A DNA stretch of 7,870 nt from Chitinophagaceae bacterium (GTDB lineage Bacteria > Bacteroidota > Bacteroidia > Chitinophagales > Chitinophagaceae): assembly GCA_023251285.1 (NCBI GenBank), contig JAHEZB010000071.1:1-7870 (forward strand), written 5' to 3'. Positions 1 through 7,000 of this stretch are shown piece by piece (position 1 is the stretch's first letter; every line of letters begins with the position of its first letter). The notes below the pieces were generated by a model. That model did not search any database. It had not been told where the DNA came from and saw only the letters and a program-made list of their open reading frames with translations. Both the position numbers and the translations under genes were made by a program.

Positions 1-236
<236 letters not shown>

Positions 237-968
237 TCAATAATTTACTGATACAAGAAATAATCCTTTTGAATCCACAGAAAAATCTGCTTTTGTGCAA
301 TCGGCGTTTTTAATAATATCTTCAAATTCATTCAAAGTCATTTTGTTGGTTCCTACGCGTAACATAGTACCAACAAGGCCTTTCACCATTCCTCTTAAAA
401 AACGATTGGCTTCTACAGAATATACAAGTGTTTCTTTTTCCTCAATCCATACGCTTTTTCTCAGGTCGCAAATAAAATCTTTTACCTGTGTATTTCTTTT
501 GGAAAAAGACGTAAAATCTTTATAATTCATTAACAGTTTTGCCGCATCATTTAGTCTATCTATGTCTAAAGGATAAGGATAATAAAATGCGCGGTCTTGC
601 AAAAAAGGATTTTTATTTCTGAAGATATAATATTTGTATTCGCGTGATACGGCATCAAAGCGGCAATGGGCATTTTCATTCACCTGAAAAATTCGTTTTA
701 TTACAATGTCAAGTGGAAGAATGCAATTGAGGTTGTAAACAAATCCTTTTTTTTCTTCTAAAATAATATCAGTATCGAGGTGAAAATAATTTTGTAATGC
801 ATGAACGCCCGCATCGGTACGTGAAGAACCGGTAAGTGAAAAGGATTGTTTAAAAAATATCGCTAAAGCGTTTTCAATTTCCGCCTGGATACTGTTCGCA
901 TTTTTTTGTACCTGGAATCCCGAATAATTTGTGCCCTTATAACTAACTTCTATAAAATATCTTGGCAT
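237..968 (-). CDS. truA: tRNA pseudouridine(38-40) synthase TruA
   Basis: TruA converts uridines 38, 39 and 40 in the anticodon stem-loop of many tRNAs to pseudouridine; it is a cytosolic enzyme acting as a homodimer. The 243-residue product is close to the usual length of the family (E. coli about 270). The catalytic motif is GSSRTDAGVHAL (residues 47-58), with Asp52 as the nucleophile. Other family blocks are HCRFDAVSREYKYYIF (101-116), with Tyr111 in the place of the conserved active-site Tyr, DFTSFSK (151-157), and FLRGMVKGLVGTMLRVG (190-206). The N-terminal strand RYFIEVSYKGTNYSGFQ starts two residues after the ATG, so the start is credible. The gene lies 18 bases behind the DUF4476 gene and is probably read on the same transcript, as no promoter fits in the gap. 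One small oddity is GSSRTDAG where many TruA proteins have GAGRTDAG; the essential residues are kept. Confidence 0.97.
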   Translation of the reverse strand: MPRYFIEVSYKGTNYSGFQVQKNANSIQAEIENALAIFFKQSFSLTGSSRTDAGVHALQNYFHLDTDIILEEKKGFVYNLNCILPLDIVIKRIFQVNENAHCRFDAVSREYKYYIFRNKNPFLQDRAFYYPYPLDIDRLNDAAKLLMNYKDFTSFSKRNTQVKDFICDLRKSVWIEEKETLVYSVEANRFLRGMVKGLVGTMLRVGTNKMTLNEFEDIIKNADCTKADFSVDSKGLFLVSVNY

Positions 969-974
969 AGTCAG

Positions 975-979
975 CCTTT
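975..979 (-). promoter_or_regulatory. Possible Shine-Dalgarno-like site of truA
   Basis: AAAGG on the minus strand ends six bases before the truA ATG. Purine-rich sites of this kind are uncommon in the rest of this window, where leaders are A-rich. It supports the chosen truA start, but it is only five bases and may be chance. Confidence 0.3.
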
Positions 980-986
980 GAAATGA

Positions 987-2387
987 TTATTGGCGAATCA
1001 TGGCTTTAAAACGCGTGAGATAGTATTCATCCGTCAATTGGGGTTCCAGTATTTCATATTGATCTGAATCCGATGTGTATGGATAGGCGGCGTCAAAGAA
1101 TTTGTATTTTCCTTCATTGGTCAAAAAAAGATAGGAAAGATCTTTTATCTGCTCGGTGCTGAAGCACTTGCTTCTAAAATATTTCCTGGCAGTCTTCAAC
1201 ATATCATCCATGTTATTTTCTGCAGCCATTTTTTTACGAAGTTTTAAAAAATCTTCATTACTGGCAAATGCTTTACAGTCAGAATTTACTTTTGAAGCCG
1301 TTACTACCTTTGGCAAAACGACAATCTCGCTTTCTGCAGTTTTGTTGTTCTTGCTTTTCTGTTTTTCGGAAGAAGCATCAGTAATTTTTACATCAGTAAT
1401 TGAACCGGTTTTTTTGCCGCTTGACTTTTCACCGGAATCTTCTTTCTTTTCGTCCTTTTCTTTGGCTGGCCCTATAGTAAAAACCTGTACTGGCGCTGTT
1501 TTAGCATCATTATTTGCGTAGATGCTGTCTTTTCTTGCAACAAATCCTGAAGCGCTCGTATCGCTTGAGGGCTTTATTATCGTAGGCGTAATTGTGTATT
1601 GGGCAGTATCAGTAGACGAAGAAACAGGTGCATTTTCGTTTTTGGCAACTGTATTATTTTCAGATGGTTTCTTTTGAGCGGGCATAAAAACGTTTACTGT
1701 ATCTGTTTTGTCGTTACCATTATCAGCATAGATCATTTGCAAACCATGTTTATCGTGTTTGCTTAAAATTTTGGAAATGGGGTTTACAGTTGCAGCGGAA
1801 GTTGTGTCAGCAGGAACTGTTGTTGAGGAATTGGAAGTGTTTGCCGTAACGGCCGAATCGTTATTGATAGCAACAGCACTGTCCGCCGGTTTTGAAGGCT
1901 TCGCAACAGCCACGTCATGATTTTCTAAAATTGAAGAATCCTTCACCACATTTGCCAGCATTTTTGTAAACGGATCTGCATCTTTTTTTACCGGAGCTGA
2001 AGCAACTACTTTCGTCGTATCTGTTACCATTTGATTGGGAGGGATCAAAGCAAGTGTTTGCATATTAAACAACTGCAATCCCTTGTCTGCAAAATTTTTT
2101 ATGAGATAGCCTTCATTATTTTTATCGATAGAAAAAGTAAAATCACCTGCAGGAATTTCATTTTTTGGAAAACCAACTTCCATTTGGTAAGTGCCGTCGG
2201 CGATATTCGGAAGAATGAGATATCCTGCGGCAGAAGAGCTGATTATCTTGTTATTCAGTTTTACATAAAAAGGCTGCCCGTTTTCTGTTTGCAGATAAAC
2301 AAAATGAGTTATTTGTGCTTTTACTGACAGAGAAAAAACAGTTATCAAAAAAAGAAAAAATAACTTTTTGAACTGAAGAATGAACAT
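987..2387 (-). CDS. Secreted DUF4476-domain protein with long low-complexity linker
   Basis: The function is unknown. The 466-residue product has three visible parts. First is a signal peptide with a very hydrophobic core (residues 1-24, cleavage expected at VKA|Q). Next, at about 25-110, is a beta-rich domain containing FVYLQTENGQPFYVKLN and a GYLILPNIADGTYQMEVGFP segment; this resembles the small beta-sandwich found at the front of many secreted Bacteroidota proteins. A roughly 250-residue linker rich in Ser, Thr, Ala, Asp, Lys and Asn follows, then a C-terminal helical domain (about 370-466) that fits DUF4476. Typical DUF4476 features are F-L-K-L-R-K-K-M, the A-x-x-Y-F-x-S-K-C-F-S-x-E-Q-I turn, the L-F-L-T-N-E-G-K-Y-K-F-F run and the A-Y-P-Y-x-x-D-x-D segment. 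Cys371 and Cys408 are the only cysteines of the mature protein and could form a disulfide. The likely location is the periplasm or outer surface. It is the first gene of a probable unit with truA, although no functional link is evident. The DUF4476 call is confident; any role is not. Confidence 0.85.
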   Translation of the reverse strand: MFILQFKKLFFLFLITVFSLSVKAQITHFVYLQTENGQPFYVKLNNKIISSSAAGYLILPNIADGTYQMEVGFPKNEIPAGDFTFSIDKNNEGYLIKNFADKGLQLFNMQTLALIPPNQMVTDTTKVVASAPVKKDADPFTKMLANVVKDSSILENHDVAVAKPSKPADSAVAINNDSAVTANTSNSSTTVPADTTSAATVNPISKILSKHDKHGLQMIYADNGNDKTDTVNVFMPAQKKPSENNTVAKNENAPVSSSTDTAQYTITPTIIKPSSDTSASGFVARKDSIYANNDAKTAPVQVFTIGPAKEKDEKKEDSGEKSSGKKTGSITDVKITDASSEKQKSKNNKTAESEIVVLPKVVTASKVNSDCKAFASNEDFLKLRKKMAAENNMDDMLKTARKYFRSKCFSTEQIKDLSYLFLTNEGKYKFFDAAYPYTSDSDQYEILEPQLTDEYYLTRFKAMIRQ

Positions 2388-2393
2388 AATCGG

Positions 2394-2417
2394 AAATCTA
2401 TTTTTTCAAATCTATTT
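2394..2417. repeat. Tandem direct repeat AAATCTATTT, two copies 14 bases apart
   Basis: AAATCTATTT occurs at 2394-2403 and again at 2408-2417. The second copy lies within the predicted minus-strand -7 box; the first gives the near match TAGATTTC in the same orientation. It may be an operator or a duplicated -7 region, or a chance product of AT-rich sequence. Confidence 0.4.
2407..2414 (-). promoter_or_regulatory. -7 promoter box for the DUF4476 gene
   Basis: The minus strand reads TAGATTTG, an exact match to TAnnTTTG, 19 bases before the ATG at 2387. No clear TTG -33 element is visible at the usual 17-23 base distance, so this is supported by the -7 box and position only. Confidence 0.45.
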
Positions 2418-2477
2418 CATTTCATAATAAATAATTGCCTTCTAAAGAAAAAATAAGAACTTTTTATCTTTAGCCAC

Positions 2478-2485
2478 TATTTTTG
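2478..2485 (+). promoter_or_regulatory. -7 promoter box for the M1 peptidase gene
   Basis: TATTTTTG matches TAnnTTTG exactly and lies 20 bases before the ATG at 2506. A TATAAT-like string (2490-2495) follows it but is less relevant in Bacteroidota. No good -33 TTG is visible upstream; the nearest, at 2435-2437, is about 40 bases away. The leader has no Shine-Dalgarno-like sequence, as is common in this phylum. Confidence 0.45.
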
Positions 2486-2505
2486 TCGCTATAATATAAC
2501 CTTTA

Positions 2506-4974
2506 ATGAAAAAAATTTCTCTTGCCTTTTTGTTTTTTGCTATAATCGCTTCGGCCTCTGCACAACAAAATGAAGATTCCACAGATAACTCTTCATCAAC
2601 ATCTGATACGGCATGGCGACACATTTATCGTGCTACTTATCCTAAAATAAATGACCTTGTTCACACCAAACTTGCCGTGAGTTTTGATTACAACAAACAG
2701 TGGATGTATGGCCAGGAATGGGTGACGCTTCAGCCTCATTTTTATCCTACCGATTCTTTAACTCTCGATGCAAAAGGCATGGAAATAAAAGAAATTGCCG
2801 TACTAAATGGTAAATCAAAAATTCCTTTGAAATACACTTATGATAGTTTGCAATTGAGAATTCATTTAGATAAAACTTACAAGGAAGGTGAAAAATACAC
2901 GGTGTATCTTAATTACATATCCAAGCCGAACCAAGTAAAGCAACAAGGCAGCGCCGCTATTACAGATGCCAAAGGATTATATTTCATAAATCCACTTGGC
3001 AAAACAAACGAGCACATTGAAATCTGGACTCAAGGCGAAACCGAATCAAACAGTGTTTGGTTTCCGACAATAGACAAGCCCGACCAAAAAACAACGCAGG
3101 AAATTTCAATGACCGTTCCGGCAAAATACGTAACGCTGAGCAACGGCCTTTTGGTAAATCAAAAGAAAAATACTGATGGGACCAGGACGGATGACTGGAA
3201 AATGGATTTGCCCAATGCGCCTTATTTGTTTTTCATGGGTGTAGGTGATTATGTGATTGTGAAAGATCATTATAAAAATATGCCCGTAAATTATTATGTA
3301 GAAAAAGAATATGCTCCTGTAGCGAAAAAAATATTTGGTGAAACGCCGGCTATGATTGGTTTTTTCTCAAAAATTTTAGATTATCCTTATGCATGGCCAA
3401 AATATGATCAGATCGTAGGGAGAGAATATGTAAGCGGAGCCATGGAAAATACTACTGCCACACTTCATCAGGATGGCGCTTATCAAAACGCACGACAGCT
3501 CGTGGATGGAAATGCCTGGGAAGATGATATTTCGCATGAATTATTTCATCATTGGTTTGGCGATCTGGTAACCTGCGAAAGCTGGAGCAATCTGACTTTA
3601 AACGAATCTTTCGCGAACTACAGCGAATATTTGTGGCGCGAATTCAGGCATGGAAAAGACGCTGCGGATGAACTGAATTACGATGACATGCAGGGATATT
3701 TATTAAGTGGTAGTGAGGACAAAGACCTGGTAAGATTTTATTATAAAAACAGGGAAGATATGTTTGACGCCGTTAGTTATAATAAAGGCGGACGGATTTT
3801 AAACATGTTGAGAAACTATGTGGGTGATGCCGCATTTTTTAAAGCGCTGAATGAATATTTGAATTTGTATAAATTCAAATCGGCAGAAGCGCAGGAACTG
3901 AGATTGGCCTTTGAAGATGTAACCGGCCAGGATATGAATTGGTTTTGGAATCAATGGTATTATGGAAGCGGTCAGCCAACGCTGGACATTCATTATGAGT
4001 ACAATAATGGAAAAGAAAGAGTGATCGTAAACCAAACGCAGAACAGCGGGAAGATTTTTAAATTACCTGTCGCTATTGATGTTTACAGCGAGGGCGCTAA
4101 TAAAAAAAGATATAAAGTATGGTTCCAAAACGCTGCCGATACCTTTTATTTTGCAAGCGCTCAAAAACCATCTTTGGTAAATGTGGATGCCGATAAAGTT
4201 TTGCTTGCAATAAAACATGACAATAAAACCGCAGATGAATTTGAACAACAATATAAATATGCGCCAAACTATCTCGACAGAAGAGAGGCGCTACAGTATT
4301 TTGCGAAAAATAAAATGAGCAACCTGGCTCTTGGATTGAATGATAAATATTACGGGTTGCGGTTGTTTACTTTAAATAATTTAGACAACATACAAGCATA
4401 TTCTGAGCCGGCTGTGTTAACTACAATTGAACAAATGGCTTCAAAAGATCCGGACAAAAAGGTGCAGGCAAAAGCGATGGAAATTCTTGCAAAAATCGCT
4501 GATAAAAAATACCAGCCCCTTTTTGAAAAATATGTAAACGATTCTTCTTATTCGGTTTCCGGCGCGGCTCTGGAAGGGTTGGCAAACCTGCAACCGGAAG
4601 AGGCTTATACACTTGCAAAGAAATACAGCAATGATGCTTTGGGAAAATTAGGGGATGTGGTTTCCAATATTATTATGAAAACCGCTTCGCCTGCCGACTT
4701 TGATTTCCTTCTAAATCATTTCAAAAATTTACCGGTTTCTGAAGAAAAAATAAAAGATGCTTTTACGTTTGCCAAATACCTGGCTACAGTAAAAAATGCC
4801 GCAAATGTAAAAGCGGGCGTTGATGAAATTATGAAATTTAGAAACCAGATTCCTGAACAATACCGTGGCTTTTTGGATCCCGGTTTTAAACAAGCTTTCA
4901 GTAAAATAAGCACCGCACAAAAAGTAAGTGGTAATACTGAATTGAGCAATTATATCGACGGATTATTCAAGTAA
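2506..4974 (+). CDS. Secreted M1-family zinc metallopeptidase (aminopeptidase N-like)
   Basis: Gluzincin-family M1 enzymes remove N-terminal residues from peptides using one zinc ion. The 822-residue product begins with a signal peptide (1-19, SASA|Q), so it acts in the periplasm or outside the cell. The M1 N-terminal beta domain covers about residues 40-230. The catalytic domain carries the substrate-binding GAMEN motif (311-315) and the zinc site HELFH, with His344, Glu345 (general base) and His348. The third ligand, Glu367 in LNESFANY, is 19 residues after His348, matching HExxH-x18-E. Tyr425 in SYNKGG fits the transition-state Tyr. NWFWNQWYYGSGQP (478-491) closes the catalytic region. From about 586 onward the chain is a series of short helices, resembling a HEAT-like C-terminal region. 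All key residues are present, so it should be active. It stands alone on the plus strand between two minus-strand blocks, so is probably a single-gene unit supplying periplasmic or extracellular peptide degradation. Substrate preference cannot be read from sequence. Bacteroidota genomes often hold several such paralogs, so no symbol is given. Confidence 0.95.
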   Translation: MKKISLAFLFFAIIASASAQQNEDSTDNSSSTSDTAWRHIYRATYPKINDLVHTKLAVSFDYNKQWMYGQEWVTLQPHFYPTDSLTLDAKGMEIKEIAVLNGKSKIPLKYTYDSLQLRIHLDKTYKEGEKYTVYLNYISKPNQVKQQGSAAITDAKGLYFINPLGKTNEHIEIWTQGETESNSVWFPTIDKPDQKTTQEISMTVPAKYVTLSNGLLVNQKKNTDGTRTDDWKMDLPNAPYLFFMGVGDYVIVKDHYKNMPVNYYVEKEYAPVAKKIFGETPAMIGFFSKILDYPYAWPKYDQIVGREYVSGAMENTTATLHQDGAYQNARQLVDGNAWEDDISHELFHHWFGDLVTCESWSNLTLNESFANYSEYLWREFRHGKDAADELNYDDMQGYLLSGSEDKDLVRFYYKNREDMFDAVSYNKGGRILNMLRNYVGDAAFFKALNEYLNLYKFKSAEAQELRLAFEDVTGQDMNWFWNQWYYGSGQPTLDIHYEYNNGKERVIVNQTQNSGKIFKLPVAIDVYSEGANKKRYKVWFQNAADTFYFASAQKPSLVNVDADKVLLAIKHDNKTADEFEQQYKYAPNYLDRREALQYFAKNKMSNLALGLNDKYYGLRLFTLNNLDNIQAYSEPAVLTTIEQMASKDPDKKVQAKAMEILAKIADKKYQPLFEKYVNDSSYSVSGAALEGLANLQPEEAYTLAKKYSNDALGKLGDVVSNIIMKTASPADFDFLLNHFKNLPVSEEKIKDAFTFAKYLATVKNAANVKAGVDEIMKFRNQIPEQYRGFLDPGFKQAFSKISTAQKVSGNTELSNYIDGLFK

Positions 4975-4984
4975 ACAGTGACAG

Positions 4985-5045
4985 AAATAAAAGCGATTTA
5001 TTTTCCCGGTAAACGAACAAATAATTCCGATTCGTGTTTTCTTTT
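4985..5045 (+). terminator. Weak hairpins in the convergent gap after the M1 gene
   Basis: Two imperfect candidates lie in the 82-base convergent gap. AAATAAA (4985-4991) can pair with TTTATTT (4997-5003) around a 5-base loop, but the stem is all A-T. ACGAA (5013-5017) can pair with TTCGT (5031-5035) around a 13-base loop and is followed by the T-rich stretch GTTTTCTTTTT (5036-5046). Neither is a strong intrinsic terminator. The second has the better tail for the plus-strand transcript. Confidence 0.25.
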
Positions 5046-5056
5046 TAAGAAAGAGC

Positions 5057-5344
5057 CTAAAGCCTCATATAACTCTGCAATGCTTTTACATAATTTTCAA
5101 AAGCCAAAACTCCTTTTGGCGTTATTTTACAAATGGTTTGGGGATAATTGTTATTAAACTGCTTGGTAATTTCTATATAGCCGGCCTCTTTTAATTTACT
5201 GATTTGCACGCTCAGGTTGCCGGATGTCGCATTTGTTTTTTCTTTTAGGAAAGTGAATTCAGCTTCCTTTACGCTTATCAAAAGCGACATCACGGCGAGC
5301 CGCAACTGTGAATGCAGTATCGGATCAAGTTCTTTAAAATCCAT
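5057..5344 (-). CDS. Winged-helix transcriptional regulator (HTH_34 / MarR-like), single domain
   Basis: This 95-residue protein is a bare DNA-binding domain of the winged-helix type often annotated HTH_34. Helix 1 lies in LDPILHSQLRLAVMSLL (6-22), and the helix-turn-helix follows from FTFLKEKTNAT through GNLSVQISKLKEAGYI (recognition helix about 42-54). A beta wing (about 56-75) ends in KITPKG (73-78), the usual exit from the wing in this group. A short terminal helix may form the dimer interface. There is no ligand-binding or sensor domain. The frame stays open for two more codons to a TTG at 5350, but the ATG at 5344 is the better start. That gives an 11-base overlap with the preceding membrane-protein gene, implying translational coupling. 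Its partner membrane protein and the position at the end of the cluster suggest that it regulates its own operon. That role is inferred. The fold assignment is firm. Confidence 0.88.
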   Translation of the reverse strand: MDFKELDPILHSQLRLAVMSLLISVKEAEFTFLKEKTNATSGNLSVQISKLKEAGYIEITKQFNNNYPQTICKITPKGVLAFENYVKALQSYMRL

Positions 5345-5954
5345 TTCCAAAATTTTTACCTGCTATTTCACTTTTATACTTGTATCTCAACAGATGTCCC
5401 GGAATAATCCACGCCGCTATAACCGCTGCGGCGATTAATAATACCTGGTAGTTGATATTGATAAAAGGAGAAATAAATGCCATTAGCCAGCAAAAAATTC
5501 CACCAATAATCAACGGTTTAAATTTTATAATAATGCCGGATAAAAACGTGGGCATTCCATATGCAACCAATAACAACGGATTTATCATTTCATATCTTTT
5601 AAATGCTGAACAGATAAAAATCGTAAGCATCAAACAAATAAAAAAGGTAATCCAAACAAATCCGTTGATGTCTCTTGTATAAGTTCTTGTTCTTTGAAAC
5701 CGCTTTATTCTTCTGTTATAAATTACCTGGAAAATCAAAACCAGGTATATCAGGAGCCATACAAGGTTTCCATTTTGGTTTTTGAAAAAATATACAGTGA
5801 CAAATGAGGTGAGGCAACAAAACAGAATAACCCAGCCCCAGATCAGGTAAAATAGCCCTGTTTCTCCGTAGAAATTTTTTGCTTTATTGATCATAGAAGT
5901 GATCAACTGCATACTTTCTGACTCGGACATTTTCATTTCAGAATCCATAAACAT
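5334..5954 (-). CDS. Six-segment integral membrane protein, unknown function
   Basis: The product has 206 residues and no recognised named domain. It has a soluble, charged N-terminus (1-33, including SMQLITSMINKAKNFYGETG) followed by six hydrophobic segments at about 34-57, 63-80, 99-117, 124-143, 147-165 and 169-189. It ends in a basic tail (IIPGHLLRYKYK and onward) likely to be cytoplasmic. The start YLIWGW-type first segment and the I-x-x-M-I-x-x-A-K helix recall an uncharacterised Bacteroidota family commonly placed next to a small winged-helix regulator. That resemblance is from memory and is not proof. The ATG at 5954 follows directly on the stop codon of the upstream gene with no spacer; a second ATG at 5948 is possible. 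The 3' end overlaps the regulator gene. The juxtaposition suggests that membrane protein and regulator work as a pair, for example the membrane protein sensing a state of the envelope, but the sequence does not show this. Confidence 0.8.
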   Translation of the reverse strand: MFMDSEMKMSESESMQLITSMINKAKNFYGETGLFYLIWGWVILFCCLTSFVTVYFFKNQNGNLVWLLIYLVLIFQVIYNRRIKRFQRTRTYTRDINGFVWITFFICLMLTIFICSAFKRYEMINPLLLVAYGMPTFLSGIIIKFKPLIIGGIFCWLMAFISPFININYQVLLIAAAVIAAWIIPGHLLRYKYKSEIAGKNFGNGF

Positions 5955-6596
5955 TTATTTGTATTGCGATAAAAAATAGTTGAGGCTTGTTTGGCCCCAG
6001 ACAGGAGAAAGGTCAGTTTCAGGTTTAAAACTGGCAAATAATTGTTGTGCTTTTTCAAACATCGGTTTTGCTGCATCTTTACCTCCGCCATATTGTTCAG
6101 GAGTATAGAAAGTGTTTTGGGCCTGCACCAAAACCGGCCTTGGATTGGTAGGATCCAAAGATTCCGCTTTTTGCAGATTGCTGCTGATATCCTGCCCGTA
6201 GGTCATGTACCTGCTTGCCGGGTCAACCATCATGTGTGCAGTAGCAACCATACTTTTTATCACATCTGTTTCAGAATTGTCTTTTCCTAAAATGCTTTCT
6301 GCTTTTGTAATTAATTCAGTTGCTTTATCCGCCAAAGCATCTTTTTTTGAATTGTCTTTTTCGGTAAGAGCCTGGAATGCTTTACAATAAGCAGCATAAT
6401 AATAGGGCAGCCACTGTGTTTTTTCGGCATCACCGATTCTGATAAAACTGTTTGATAAATCTTCAGCGTCATTTTTTACAGCCATAGAATCGAGCTGACT
6501 GATGTTTGATTTCATTGCGCTTTCATATTTGGCGCTTTGTGCAAATGTGAACCCGGCAAATAAAATAAATGCAGAAAATAAGATTGACTTTTTCAT
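5955..6596 (-). CDS. Secreted helical (TPR-like) protein, unknown function
   Basis: The 213-residue product starts with a clear signal peptide (1-19, GFTFA|Q), so it is periplasmic or surface-exposed. No lipobox Cys is seen. The mature part is mostly helical with loosely TPR-like pairs of helices. The clearest block is DPASRYMTYGQDISSNLQ, then KAESLDPTNPRPVLVQAQ, then YTPEQYGGGKDAAKPMFEKA and a final F-K-P-E-T segment. The N-P-R-P turn after L-D-P and the Y-T-P-E-Q-Y-G-G-G-K loop match a conserved secreted family of Bacteroidota that is usually annotated only as a tetratricopeptide-repeat protein. No catalytic motif is visible. The leader before the ATG is A-rich with no Shine-Dalgarno. The gene starts 21 bases after the 2TM gene and its stop directly touches the ATG of the six-segment membrane protein, so it is probably in one transcript with both. 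It might act as a protein-binding scaffold in the periplasm; this is inference. Confidence 0.82.
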   Translation of the reverse strand: MKKSILFSAFILFAGFTFAQSAKYESAMKSNISQLDSMAVKNDAEDLSNSFIRIGDAEKTQWLPYYYAAYCKAFQALTEKDNSKKDALADKATELITKAESILGKDNSETDVIKSMVATAHMMVDPASRYMTYGQDISSNLQKAESLDPTNPRPVLVQAQNTFYTPEQYGGGKDAAKPMFEKAQQLFASFKPETDLSPVWGQTSLNYFLSQYK

Positions 6597-6617
6597 TGTT
6601 TTTGTTTTTTTAAAAAA

Positions 6618-6905
6618 TTATTGTTTGTTTTTGAGTTTTTGATATTCTTTTTCAGCCATTGAACTGGTGTTTCTGTATGCAGAGAGGTAATTAAAAAATA
6701 CACCAATTCCCCAGCCGACCATTGGCCACACAGGCCATGGTATTTTATCGATCCGGGTGGGCGGATTTGGAGTATTTTTCAAACTCAGATACCAAATTGT
6801 CCAGAAAAGAATATTCATGATAAAGTAAATGAGCACATGTGTTCTAAAAGCGGCTCTTCTTTGAGCGATCTTCCATAATTCCGGGTCTTTTACATCTTGT
6901 TCCAT
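6618..6905 (-). CDS. 2TM-domain small membrane protein
   Basis: The product has 95 residues and fits the 2TM domain family, a short two-helix membrane module frequent in Bacteroidota. A-Q-R-R-A-A-F-R-T-H (14-23) leads into the first membrane helix (about 22-42, with the family's Tyr and Asn in L-I-Y-F-I-M-N). A short loop with N-P-P-T and W-P-V-W-P follows, then the second helix (about 58-77) beginning G-W-G-I-G. Both ends should be cytoplasmic, and the C-terminal tail is charged (AEKEYQKLKNKQ). In other proteins this module is fused to histidine kinase domains, and stand-alone copies have no established function. It stands between the TonB-dependent receptor gene (95 bases upstream) and the secreted helical protein gene (21 bases downstream). 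The ATG at 6905 is preceded by an A/T-rich leader, as usual in the phylum. Confidence 0.85.
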   Translation of the reverse strand: MEQDVKDPELWKIAQRRAAFRTHVLIYFIMNILFWTIWYLSLKNTPNPPTRIDKIPWPVWPMVGWGIGVFFNYLSAYRNTSSMAEKEYQKLKNKQ

Positions 6906-7000
6906 AATAATAGATTTTTAAATTTTTAAAATATGATTATTCCAAATTAATTCTTTTTCTATGAGCTGTTTTTTTGTACTTGCATCTTTAATTTGCGCAC
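6906..7000. other. AT-rich gap between receptor and 2TM genes
   Basis: This 95-base stretch has no gene that can be supported and no strong hairpin. The minus strand holds TTAATTTG (6950-6943), one base off the -7 consensus TAnnTTTG and about 37 bases before the 2TM start codon, with no clear -33 element. It could be a weak internal promoter for the 2TM-to-regulator genes, or simply an intercistronic spacer. Confidence 0.4.

Noticed and set aside
1156..1521. Plus-strand open frame of 121 codons opposite the DUF4476 gene.
   Set aside because: It is antisense to a real gene with a low-complexity linker. Its product is a Ser/Phe/Leu-rich mirror of that composition without any domain.
2031..2327. 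Plus-strand open frame of 98 codons opposite the start of the DUF4476 gene.
   Set aside because: It is antisense to the signal peptide and beta domain, with no family features.
2490..2495. TATAAT as an E. coli-type -10 box for the M1 gene.
   Set aside because: Bacteroidota sigma factors use TAnnTTTG, which occurs a few bases upstream, and no TTGACA-like partner is present.
6042..6290. Plus-strand open frame of 82 codons opposite the secreted helical protein gene.
   Set aside because: It is a shadow of the minus-strand gene, with no leader and no recognisable domain.
6918..7000. Minus-strand open stretch just after the receptor stop, about 27 codons, reading A-Q-I-K-D-A-S-T-K-K-Q-L-I-E-K-E-L-I and onward.
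   Set aside because: It has no start codon in its frame, no leader signal and no recognised match. A 27-codon open run is not rare enough to count as a gene remnant.
6987..7000. GTG directly after the receptor stop as the start of a tiny gene.
   Set aside because: It reaches a stop after 13 codons and has no other support.
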